Positions 17,235 through 24,371 of a stretch of DNA of 64,000 bases are shown here, piece after piece (within the stretch, counting starts at the first letter, position 1; every line of letters starts with the position of its first letter). This DNA comes from Rhodoligotrophos defluvii. Lineage in GTDB: Bacteria > Pseudomonadota > Alphaproteobacteria > Rhizobiales > Im1. Location of the stretch: positions 290,207-354,206 of the forward strand of contig NZ_SZZM01000003.1 in NCBI RefSeq assembly GCF_005281615.1. The letters are read 5' to 3'. The notes under the pieces are model-generated. The model saw only the letters and a program-made list of their open reading frames with translations, was not told where the DNA came from and did not search any database. The translations under genes were made by a program, and so were the position numbers.

Positions 17235-18514
17235 CGTTCATCCAGGGTCGCCAGGGCGATAAAATGCAGCACCAGGATGGGCCAGATCTTCAAGAGGGGA
17301 CCCAATGGCTCGGCCCACAGCTCCGGCAGCAGGATCGTGCCAGCGGTCGCGTAAAACAGCGAGAGGAAGATGGCGCCGTAAAGGCCTGCGCGGGCATAGG
17401 GCCGATAGACGAGCATTAAGCCCACCACGATGTCGGCCAGCGCGCCGGCGATCACCGAGGGGCCGGCCAGGGCCCCTGCCCCCGTCCTGTGCATGAGATC
17501 CTCGCCGATTTCGTAGCCCACGGTCAGCGAAATGATCCCGGTACCGAGCCAGAACATCGACAGCACGATGAAGGTGAGCGCCTTGAGGAAGTAGAGCTTG
17601 GCGAACCATCGCTCCTGCACGGTAGCCGGCATCCGCGTGAGAGCGGTACTCAGGCTCTGCGGGGCGATGCCGGTAATCTCGGTCCATTGCGCCGGGGACC
17701 CTACAGCGCCGCGCAGGATCTCCTTGCGGACGGTGGTGCGCATGGGCGGCCGCCAGCCGAGCTGCCCGACCATGTCGCCCAACTTGTAGAGCAGGCTCTC
17801 CACGGGCCCGGGCAGCCTGATGCTGCGCGCCGGCGGCCAGCCGAGCCAGCGCCGATACAGCGCGACGATATCCGCCATGCTCAGCCGCTCGGGCCCGGCA
17901 AGCTCGAGAGCCACTCGGCTCGGCGCGCCGGGGGTGAGGAACAGGGCGACTGTGTCCGTCACATCATTGAGCTGCACCACCTGGAGTTCGCCGGTGTCGC
18001 CCATGAGCGGCAGACGAGGCAGGGCAGCGAGACCGCGGAACAATGCGCTGGCGCCGAAGACCGGGCGGCCGAGCACCACCGATGGCCGCAGGATCACCCA
18101 GTCGAGGTCCAAGGCCATCAACGCCTGGTCGCCTTCGTATTTGCTCTCCGAAAAGCGGGACACCGCCCCGCGGTCGACGCCGATCGCCGAGAAATGGATC
18201 ACCCGGCGGATGCCGAGGCGGGCGCAAGCCTCGAACAGCGCGGCCGCTCCGCGCGCATGGACCGCCACATCCTCCCGCGGGCTGTCCTGCAACACGCCCA
18301 CGCAGTTCACCACCGCCTCGATGCCGGCGAGGTGCCCTGCCCAATCATCGGCACCGGCTTGCGCCATGTCGAGGACCACCACCGCGGACACCGCAAGCGG
18401 CAGCGGCGCGCCGGCATCGCGCACGGCCGCAACGATTTCATGGCCATCGGCGGCAAGGCGAGCCACAATGGATCCACCGATCAGCCCCGATGCCCCCGTA
18501 ACCAGCACTTTCAT
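17231..18514 (-). CDS. NAD(P)-binding SDR fused to a DoxX-like membrane domain
   Basis: The N-terminal part (about 1-290) is an atypical short-chain dehydrogenase/NmrA-like domain: VLVTGASGLIGGSIVARL nucleotide motif, HFSAIGVDRG, and SKYEGDQALMALDLDWVILRPS with the Tyr of the family. The C-terminal part (about 310-427) carries four hydrophobic segments resembling DoxX-like proteins. A redox domain anchored to a quinone- or lipid-associated membrane module is a plausible reading; the substrate is unknown. ATG 18514 follows AAGGAGAAGG. The gene heads a leftward set with DUF2269, ybhP and ybhN; a divergent EcfG-type promoter (GGAAC-N17-GGTT) lies 60-85 bases upstream. Confidence 0.87.
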   Translation of the reverse strand: MKVLVTGASGLIGGSIVARLAADGHEIVAAVRDAGAPLPLAVSAVVVLDMAQAGADDWAGHLAGIEAVVNCVGVLQDSPREDVAVHARGAAALFEACARLGIRRVIHFSAIGVDRGAVSRFSESKYEGDQALMALDLDWVILRPSVVLGRPVFGASALFRGLAALPRLPLMGDTGELQVVQLNDVTDTVALFLTPGAPSRVALELAGPERLSMADIVALYRRWLGWPPARSIRLPGPVESLLYKLGDMVGQLGWRPPMRTTVRKEILRGAVGSPAQWTEITGIAPQSLSTALTRMPATVQERWFAKLYFLKALTFIVLSMFWLGTGIISLTVGYEIGEDLMHRTGAGALAGPSVIAGALADIVVGLMLVYRPYARAGLYGAIFLSLFYATAGTILLPELWAEPLGPLLKIWPILVLHFIALATLDER

Positions 18515-18572
18515 TCCCGTTGCCTTCTCCTTGGCGGGCCAAGCCGAACCGAGCCGCACGAGCCAAGCGCGA

Positions 18573-18659
18573 AACCGGCGCGGGCATGAGAACGTTCCCT
18601 CGGCCCGGCGGCGATGCTCCCACCCAACAAGGGGGAACGTTCTCCCGCGCTGGGCCGTT
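18573..18659. promoter_or_regulatory. Divergent EcfG-type promoter pair within an inverted repeat
   Basis: Rightward: GGAAC (18634-18638), 17-base spacer, CGTT (18656-18659), a perfect EcfG match, 50 bases before the DUF3008 gene. Leftward: GGAAC (18598-18594), 17-base spacer, GGTT (18576-18573), one base off, before the SDR-DoxX gene. The two -35 elements sit in 12-base inverted arms (18588-18599 and 18633-18644, GAGAACGTTCCC and its complement), with an outer 6-bp extension across a small bulge (18578-18583 / 18645-18650). Confidence 0.75.
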
Positions 18660-18709
18660 GGATCTCAATCACGGCATTTCACGGGCCATCGCAATGATGA
18701 GGTGATCCC

Positions 18710-18901
18710 ATGCCAGCAAAATCGAAAGCGCAGCAGATGGCAGCCGGCGCTGCTCTGGCTGCCAAACGTGGCGAGAAGAAGAAGAGCGAGCTCAAGGGCG
18801 CTTCGAAGTCGATGGTTGAGTCGATGAGCGAGAAGGAGCTGCACGACATGGCATCCACCAAGCGCAAGGGCAAGCCGGAACACGCCTCCAAGAAGTCGTG
18901 A
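18710..18901 (+). CDS. DUF3008 family small stress protein
   Basis: A 63-residue, very hydrophilic, Lys/Ser/Ala-rich protein (MPAKSKAQQMAAGAALAAKRG, then SMSEKELHDMASTKRKGKPEHASKKS) matching the DUF3008 family pattern. The family is widespread in Alphaproteobacteria and has no defined biochemical role; its composition is that of an intrinsically disordered stress or nucleoid-associated protein. A perfect EcfG promoter lies just upstream (18634-18659). The next small gene follows 42 bases later. Confidence 0.8.
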   Translation: MPAKSKAQQMAAGAALAAKRGEKKKSELKGASKSMVESMSEKELHDMASTKRKGKPEHASKKS

Positions 18902-18943
18902 CGCGGAAGCCGTCGTGCTTCTCGTTGGAGCAAAGGAGATCCC

Positions 18944-19123
18944 ATGAGCAGCAAAGCCCCGCCCGTTCCGCCCGCTAACCGCACCGACAAGGGCCCGCGG
19001 GACGAGAACGCCAGGCTCGGCCAGCAGAACGGCTCGAAAGTTCCGGAAAATCCGGACAAGCAGGGCCAGACCGGCAATGTGAAGGAAAACACCACCAATC
19101 AGGGTTATCAGCAGGACCGCTGA
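18944..19123 (+). CDS. Small hydrophilic protein (59 aa), unknown function
   Basis: ATG 18944 is preceded by AAAGGAGAT at ideal spacing, and the reading frame runs to TGA 19121-19123. The product is almost free of hydrophobic residues and rich in Asn, Gln, Gly, Lys and Pro (MSSKAPPVPPANRTDKGPRD to the end TTNQGYQQDR), so it is probably disordered, like hydrophilin-type stress proteins. I do not recognise a family. It is likely co-transcribed with DUF3008 from the EcfG promoter and ends one base before the convergent P450 gene. Confidence 0.7.
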   Translation: MSSKAPPVPPANRTDKGPRDENARLGQQNGSKVPENPDKQGQTGNVKENTTNQGYQQDR

Positions 19124-20407
19124 TCACAGCCTGACGTGATCGATCGCAAAGCCGCTCTCGGGCAGGGTCGGCATGCGGTTGAGCTTGATCGAAAGATCCT
19201 GCTCGGGCACCCGGTAATGCATGCAGAGCAGCAGGCTTGTCGCCTTCTTGGTCAGCTCGAGGGTGATGCGCTCGCCGGGGCAGCGATGACCGGTGAACAC
19301 ATTGCCGGCCCCCTGCGGCACCAGCGTATAGAGATCGTTGTCCCAGGCCGAGAACCGCTCGGGGCGAAAGGCGTTCGGCTCGGGCCAGATCTGCGGGTCG
19401 TGGTTGGTGCCGTGGAGGTCGAGCAGCACCCACTGGCCGGGCGGGATTGCGAAAGCCTCAAAGGCAAGCATCTCACGGGCAATGCCGCCAATGAAGGGGA
19501 AGAACGGATAATACCGCCGCACCTCCTGGGCAAAGGCTTCAAGGTCCCTGTCCGCGTGTGGATCGAGGCCCTTTGCCAGGTCCGGGAGGCTGTGGAGCGC
19601 ATGGGCCGCAAACACGATGAAATGACCCACGGCCACGGTAGGACGCAAGAGGTTGATCAGCTCGACTGCCGCAGCTTCCACCGAAAGCGGCTGGCCATCG
19701 AGGTCCCGGTGCTGAGCGATGCGCATCAGCGGGGCTTCGGGTGAGATGTTGAGACGCCCCGCCCGTGCGTCCTCGATGAGCGACCCGGCCCAGCGCTCGG
19801 TCTGGCGGCGGCGCCAGCGCGCCTGCCAGTAAGCCGGACCGAGCACCGACACCATCTCGATCATGTCGGAAAGGCTGCGGGTCAGGGCGCCCGCATCGAT
19901 GCTGGCGAGCGGCGCGCCGGTCCATTCGCATACGGCCCGGGCAATGATCCCGTTCACCTCGTCGAACAGCCTGACCGGCTGGCGCTGCGGCCATTGCGCC
20001 GCGACAAGCTGCCAGTGCCGGCTGAAGAGCTCCGTCAGCCGCGCGATGGACGGCTCGGTCATCAGCCCCATGAACATGGCTTTTCGCTGGCGGTGGGCGG
20101 CATCATCCAGCATTTGCACGCTGCCCTTGTCCTGGAGCAGCTTCACCACACGGCCCGGCATGGCCGCACCCGTGCGCGTGAACCGGTCGCCGTCATAGAA
20201 GAAGCGGGCGGCCTCGGCGCCGCCCATGCAAAGGACGTCGCGCAGCATCAGGCGCGTGCGGAAGACATTGCTGCCCAGTCTATGGCGGCGTCGCGCGATA
20301 TAGTCATAGCCATCGCGGAGCAAGGCCAGAGTGCCGTCGAATTCTGGCGCGCGGGGTATCGCGTGCTTCGCCGCGGTTGCTGTATCGGGGCTGGCGGCCA
20401 CTGACAT
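19124..20407 (-). CDS. Cytochrome P450 of the CYP152 peroxygenase type
   Basis: Heme-thiolate enzyme that uses hydrogen peroxide to hydroxylate fatty acids, needing no reductase. The heme-binding loop is PQGAGNVFTGHRCPGERIT with the axial Cys. The I-helix reads LINLLRPTVAVGHFIVFAAH: the Arg-Pro pair replaces the acid-alcohol pair of ordinary P450s, as in Bacillus P450 BSbeta and Sphingomonas P450 SPalpha. Other CYP152-like stretches are EVRRYYPFFPFIGG, LLDLHGTNHDPQIWPEP and RMPTLPESGF. Length 427 fits. There is no ferredoxin or reductase gene nearby. A perfect EcfG promoter (20449-20474) lies about 40 bases upstream of the start, so expression under stress, when peroxide is present, is likely. 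Regiochemistry (alpha or beta) cannot be read from sequence. Confidence 0.9.
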   Translation of the reverse strand: MSVAASPDTATAAKHAIPRAPEFDGTLALLRDGYDYIARRRHRLGSNVFRTRLMLRDVLCMGGAEAARFFYDGDRFTRTGAAMPGRVVKLLQDKGSVQMLDDAAHRQRKAMFMGLMTEPSIARLTELFSRHWQLVAAQWPQRQPVRLFDEVNGIIARAVCEWTGAPLASIDAGALTRSLSDMIEMVSVLGPAYWQARWRRRQTERWAGSLIEDARAGRLNISPEAPLMRIAQHRDLDGQPLSVEAAAVELINLLRPTVAVGHFIVFAAHALHSLPDLAKGLDPHADRDLEAFAQEVRRYYPFFPFIGGIAREMLAFEAFAIPPGQWVLLDLHGTNHDPQIWPEPNAFRPERFSAWDNDLYTLVPQGAGNVFTGHRCPGERITLELTKKATSLLLCMHYRVPEQDLSIKLNRMPTLPESGFAIDHVRL

Positions 20408-20448
20408 TCTCCGGACAAGAGCGGGCGTAGGCCGATCGGTGCAGGCAG

Positions 20449-20474
20449 AACGGCGTGGGCCGCGGGACCGTTCC
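20449..20474 (-). promoter_or_regulatory. EcfG-type promoter of the CYP152 gene (perfect match)
   Basis: Minus strand: GGAAC (20474-20470), 17-base spacer, CGTT (20452-20449). Expected mRNA start near 20442 gives a leader of about 35 bases to the P450 ATG at 20407. It sits in the 81-base gap after the upstream Gfo/Idh gene. Confidence 0.75.
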
Positions 20475-20488
20475 TCTCAGGACTTGCG

Positions 20489-21514
20489 TCAGCGGCCGTA
20501 AATCCGGTCGAGCACCCTGGCGATGTCGAGCAGACGTTCGGCGGCGGGATCGTAACGACGGCACGCGGCAAGCTGCTTTACCCAGGCCACCCCGGCCCGG
20601 CCGCCCCAGGCATCCGGCGGCGAGGTCAGCACCTCTCGCGCAGTGCCGCGATAGCGCTCGGCCGTGAAATCATAGAACGAGCCATTCACGTTGCGCAGCG
20701 CGACGCCGCCCCGAGTGCCGTAGAAGGCTGCGGAAATCAGCGCATCCATGCCGGCCTGCAGCCGCCAGGAACAGGCCAGGCGCACCACCGTGCCCGTCTC
20801 CAGGCGCAACGTGGCATCCGCGTAATCCTCCACTGTGCGAGGTTGCGGTGGCAGCGGCTTGCCGCCGGCCAGAAGATGGCCGTTCACCTCCGCCACTCCG
20901 GGGAAATCGAGCGTCCATAGGGCGAGGTCGACCAGATGGACACCCAGGTCCATGACGCAGCCGCCGCCGGATAGGGCTGGATCATAGAACCAGCTCTTGT
21001 CCGGACCATAGGCGTTGTGAAACACCAGTTCGACCGCGTAGATCTCGCCCAGCTCGCCCGATTGGACCAGATCCCGGACGCGGCGCATGCCCTCGGTAAA
21101 GCGGTAGGAGAAATCGACCGCCAGCAGGCGGTCGGCCCGCCGCGCCGCCGCGAGCACCATTTCCACCTCCCGAGCGGTACGGCCGAGCGGCTTCTGACAG
21201 AACACCGCGGTGCCGCGCTCCAGCGCCGCGATCGACTGCTCGGCATGGAGCGCGCTGGGTGTCGCGATGACGACCCCGTCGAGCTCGAGATCGAGCAGAC
21301 TGTCGAGGTCGGCCGCCATGACGGCATCCGTCGCCAGCGCCTGCGCCGCCTCGAGCATCTCGGCCGAAGGATCCGCAATACCGACGATCTCGGCGATGCC
21401 GGCTTCCGCGATGGCTTCCATGCGGTGGCGGCCGATCCAGCCGATGCCGAGAAAGCCGAGGCGAGGCCGCTTGGCGCACGATTCCTTGGGCGTGTCCAGA
21501 ACGGGCTTGTCCAT
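20489..21514 (-). CDS. Gfo/Idh/MocA family oxidoreductase
   Basis: NAD(P)-dependent sugar or inositol-type dehydrogenase, 341 residues. The N-terminal Rossmann motif is LGFLGIGWIGRHRMEAI; the family EKP region reads CQKPLGRTAREVE, with Lys kept and Glu replaced by Gln; the C-terminal substrate domain includes GGGCVMDLGVHLVDLALW. ATG 21514 overlaps the stop of the upstream alcohol dehydrogenase gene (TGATG), so translation is coupled and the two may act on the same sugar alcohol or polyol. Substrate unknown. Confidence 0.9.
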   Translation of the reverse strand: MDKPVLDTPKESCAKRPRLGFLGIGWIGRHRMEAIAEAGIAEIVGIADPSAEMLEAAQALATDAVMAADLDSLLDLELDGVVIATPSALHAEQSIAALERGTAVFCQKPLGRTAREVEMVLAAARRADRLLAVDFSYRFTEGMRRVRDLVQSGELGEIYAVELVFHNAYGPDKSWFYDPALSGGGCVMDLGVHLVDLALWTLDFPGVAEVNGHLLAGGKPLPPQPRTVEDYADATLRLETGTVVRLACSWRLQAGMDALISAAFYGTRGGVALRNVNGSFYDFTAERYRGTAREVLTSPPDAWGGRAGVAWVKQLAACRRYDPAAERLLDIARVLDRIYGR

Positions 21515-22491
21515 CAGTACATCACCAGTGCCTTGAGAAAGCCATCCGGCCGGTCGCGCGTGGCGTTCAGCGCCTCGTCCAGCCGTTCGAGGGCAAAGCG
21601 ATGGGTATAGAGCGGCTGCGGTTCCAGCAGGCCCGAGGAGACTGCATCCACCGCCTCGCGCATGCCGCGGACATATTCCGCGGGGTCGCGCTCGTGCGCG
21701 TTGATGACGTCGAGTCCGCGCCAGTTCCACAGCTGCATGTTCACCTGCCGCGGCCCGTCCTGGTGGTAGCCGGCAATGACGAGCCGCCCGCGCTCGCGCG
21801 TGAGCTCGCCGGCCAGATCGAGCGGCCACGGCTTGCCTACGGCCTCGATCACCCGGTCGCAGAAGCGCCGGCCGGTGAGCGCTTTAACGCGATCGATGAT
21901 CGCATGGTGATCGTCCATGGGGATCACCTCGGCCGCGCCCATGCGGCGGGCCAGATCCAGCGCGAACGGCCGGCGCGAGATGGCAATGACCTCGGCGCCG
22001 GCGGCATAGGCGAGCCGGGTGAGCAGCGCGCCGAGAAATCCAATGCCGATGATGCACACGGTCTGCCCCGCCGCGACTTCGCTGCGACGGAAGATGTTCA
22101 TCGCACAGCCGAGCGGCTCGCCCGGGAAGGGCTGTCCGGCGAGCGCCTCGGGCAGAGGCACCACCGCGTCGGCTGCAGCGAGATCATACGTGCCATAGGC
22201 ATGGTGCGAGAGAGCGGCCACCCGGTCGCCGCGCTTGATCCCTTCCACGCCTTCGCCCACCGCATCGACGATGCCCCAGCCCTCGTGGCCCAGCGCTCCC
22301 GGCTCGGTTGGAAACCGCATCCATTCGGGCCCCGCCCAAGGACCGAGATTGGAGGCGCACACCCCGGAGCCTTCCAGCTTGATGCGCACCTCGCCCGGTT
22401 TCGGCTCAGGGATCGGCAAGGTATCGATACGGATCTGGCCCGGACCGGTAACGACCGCGGCCTGCATGGTTTTCGCGGAAAATGGCTTCAT
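21514..22491 (-). CDS. Zinc-type alcohol dehydrogenase (MDR superfamily)
   Basis: Medium-chain dehydrogenase, 325 residues from ATG 22491 (MKPFSAKTMQAAVV; an upstream in-frame ATG at 22545 would add an atypical tail). It has GHEGWGIVDAVGEGVEGIKRGDRVA (zinc-site Gly-His-Glu region), the cofactor-binding motif IIGIGFLGALLTRLA, and a typical C-terminal segment ending in DRPDGFLKALVMY. The structural-zinc four-Cys lobe is absent, as in a number of sugar-type MDRs. It precedes, and overlaps by one base, the Gfo/Idh gene, and it lies 67 bases after the DUF1003 gene, so the three may be read from the leftward stress promoter at 23210. Confidence 0.88.
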   Translation of the reverse strand: MKPFSAKTMQAAVVTGPGQIRIDTLPIPEPKPGEVRIKLEGSGVCASNLGPWAGPEWMRFPTEPGALGHEGWGIVDAVGEGVEGIKRGDRVAALSHHAYGTYDLAAADAVVPLPEALAGQPFPGEPLGCAMNIFRRSEVAAGQTVCIIGIGFLGALLTRLAYAAGAEVIAISRRPFALDLARRMGAAEVIPMDDHHAIIDRVKALTGRRFCDRVIEAVGKPWPLDLAGELTRERGRLVIAGYHQDGPRQVNMQLWNWRGLDVINAHERDPAEYVRGMREAVDAVSSGLLEPQPLYTHRFALERLDEALNATRDRPDGFLKALVMY

Positions 22492-22558
22492 CGGCAGGTT
22501 CCTGGCTAGAGGCTGTTTTGGGAACTCGGCAAAGGTCATGAACAATCAGTTGCGCAAA

Positions 22559-23101
22559 TCATGAGCCATCGCGGTCGTCGAGCTCGTCGAGCACCGTTTC
22601 CGGCTTCACGTCCTGCTTAAGCTCGGCGAGTTCCTCGTCGGCTTCGCTGTGAACATCGAGCTTGGCGGCGATGGCCGATGTGATCTCGACCAGCCTGGTG
22701 ATCTCGTGCTCGCTCAACAGAGAGATCTGCAGGTTGAGATCGGCGCGCTTGTCCGCCGTGGCGGCCATGCGATTTTGGCTGATCAGCACGAAGGTTGAAA
22801 GGAAGATCGCCTCGACGGAGGCGACCATGGCAAGAATGACAAGACTGGGATCCCAGGGCGCGACCGGTGGGATCCAGCCGAGATTGGCCGTGATCCAGAA
22901 GCCGAAGACCAGGACGTGGAGGTAGACCGAGCGCATGCTGCCGGTGAAGGCGGTGATCGCATCCGCGACGCGCTCCTGCAGCGGCAAGCGCGCCATCTCC
23001 TGCTCGCGGCGAGCAAGGATCGTCTGGATGTTGCGCTCCAGGATCGGCGCGATCCGCTTCGGCTGATCGGCCGATCCGTTCGCCGCCTTGGCCTGCGCCA
23101 T
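22559..23101 (-). CDS. DUF1003 family membrane protein
   Basis: A 180-residue protein with two membrane helices (VYLHVLVFGFWITANLGWI and SLVILAMVASVEAIFLSTFVLIS) followed by the typical SQNRMAATADKRADLNLQIS stretch and a cytoplasmic helical tail, the standard DUF1003 layout. Function is not established. The leftward EcfG-type promoter (GGAAC-N16-GGTT, 23210-23186) would start transcription near 23178, about 75 bases upstream of ATG 23101. Confidence 0.88.
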   Translation of the reverse strand: MAQAKAANGSADQPKRIAPILERNIQTILARREQEMARLPLQERVADAITAFTGSMRSVYLHVLVFGFWITANLGWIPPVAPWDPSLVILAMVASVEAIFLSTFVLISQNRMAATADKRADLNLQISLLSEHEITRLVEITSAIAAKLDVHSEADEELAELKQDVKPETVLDELDDRDGS

Positions 23102-23183
23102 CGAGGGGACCTCCGGAACCGAAGCCTAAACGCTCCGCCTCGCCTTTGGTTCTCGCGCAGTCCGGGCTGCTCCATAGTGTCGC

Positions 23184-23210
23184 GGAACCATTCTGGAACT
23201 TCAACGTTCC
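23184..23210. promoter_or_regulatory. Symmetric, overlapping bidirectional EcfG-type promoter
   Basis: Rightward: GGAAC (23184-23188), 16-base spacer, CGTT (23205-23208), perfect EcfG match. Leftward: GGAAC (23210-23206), 16-base spacer, GGTT (23189-23186), one mismatch. The -35 of each direction overlaps the -10 of the other, so both promoters occupy the same 27 bases. Rightward it would drive the glycan locus (ATG 23244, leader about 28 bases); leftward DUF1003 and possibly genes beyond it. Confidence 0.78.
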
Positions 23211-23243
23211 ACCACCGGCAACAAACGCTCAGCTCACCATCAA

Positions 23244-24371
23244 ATGGGGAAGGATTTGGACAAGGTTCTCGTCACCGGCGGCTGCGGCTTTATCGGCCGC
23301 CATGTAAGCCGCGAGCTTCAGGAGCATGGCTATCACGTGCGCGTGCTGGACTCCCTCGTCGAGCAGGTGCATGGCGCTGCCGAGGACGGCGGCGCGCCCA
23401 TCTCCGACGAGGTTGAGTTCATCCGCGGCGACATGCGCGATGCGGACACGGTCGCGCGCGCGCTCGACGGGGTCGACGGCGTGCTCCATCTCGCGGCGGA
23501 GGTGGGCGTCGGGCAATCCATGTATGAGATCGCCCGCTATGTGGGCGCCAATGACCTGGGCACTGCCGTGCTGCTCGAGCAGATGATCCAGCGGCCGATC
23601 AAACGCGTCGTGGTCGCGTCATCCATGAGCGTCTATGGCGAGGGGCTCTATGTCAGGCCAGACGGCAGCCGCGTGGGTAACGCACGCCGCCAGCCGTCGC
23701 GGGTAAAAGCGCTGCTGTGGGACCCGGTAGATGCGGATGGCAGCCCCTTGCGGCCGGTGCCGACCGATGAGGAAAAGCCGGTCGATCTCGCCTCGATCTA
23801 TGCGCTCACCAAATACGCGCAGGAACGCCAGGTACTGATCTTCGGTGAGGCCTATGGCGTCGAAGCGGTCGCGCTGCGCCTATTCAACGTCTTCGGCCCG
23901 GGACAGGCCCTGTCGAACCCCTACACGGGCGTGCTCGCCAATTTCGCCGCGCGGCTGGCCAACGACCAGCCGCCGATGATCTTCGAGGACGGCAACCAGC
24001 AGCGCGATTTCGTGCATGTACGCGATGTGGCGCGTGCCTTCCGCCTTGCGCTCGAGCAGCCACGCGCGTCCGGCCACGTCATCAATATCGGCAGCGGGAA
24101 GGCCTATTCGATCACCGAGGTCGCGACGCGCCTTGCCAAGGCCATGGGCAAGCCGGCCATTGCGCCAGACATCCTGCACAAGGCGCGGTCCGGCGACATC
24201 AGGAACTGCTTTGCCGACATCGCCAAGGCGCGCGACCTGTTGGGTTTCGAGCCGCAGCACAGGCTCGAACATTCCCTGGCGGAGCTCGCCGATTGGGTTA
24301 GGAGCACCTCCGCCGTGGATCGCGGTGCCGAGATGCGCCGCCAGTTGGAAGAGCGGGGCCTTGTATCATGA
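23244..24371 (+). CDS. Extended SDR, NAD-dependent nucleotide-sugar epimerase/dehydratase
   Basis: First gene of the glycan locus, 375 residues. The cofactor motif is VLVTGGCGFIGRHVSREL; the catalytic Tyr-x-x-x-Lys is YALTKYAQE with upstream VASSMSVYG; RLFNVFGPGQ and DFVHVRDVARAF are typical of sugar-nucleotide epimerases. An insertion (VRPDGSRVGNARRQPSRVKALLWDPVDADGSPL) resembles that of dTDP-L-rhamnose 4-epimerase-like enzymes, but the substrate cannot be fixed from sequence. Transcription is expected from the EcfG promoter 36-60 bases upstream. Its stop overlaps the next gene (ATGA at 24368). Confidence 0.88.
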   Translation: MGKDLDKVLVTGGCGFIGRHVSRELQEHGYHVRVLDSLVEQVHGAAEDGGAPISDEVEFIRGDMRDADTVARALDGVDGVLHLAAEVGVGQSMYEIARYVGANDLGTAVLLEQMIQRPIKRVVVASSMSVYGEGLYVRPDGSRVGNARRQPSRVKALLWDPVDADGSPLRPVPTDEEKPVDLASIYALTKYAQERQVLIFGEAYGVEAVALRLFNVFGPGQALSNPYTGVLANFAARLANDQPPMIFEDGNQQRDFVHVRDVARAFRLALEQPRASGHVINIGSGKAYSITEVATRLAKAMGKPAIAPDILHKARSGDIRNCFADIAKARDLLGFEPQHRLEHSLAELADWVRSTSAVDRGAEMRRQLEERGLVS

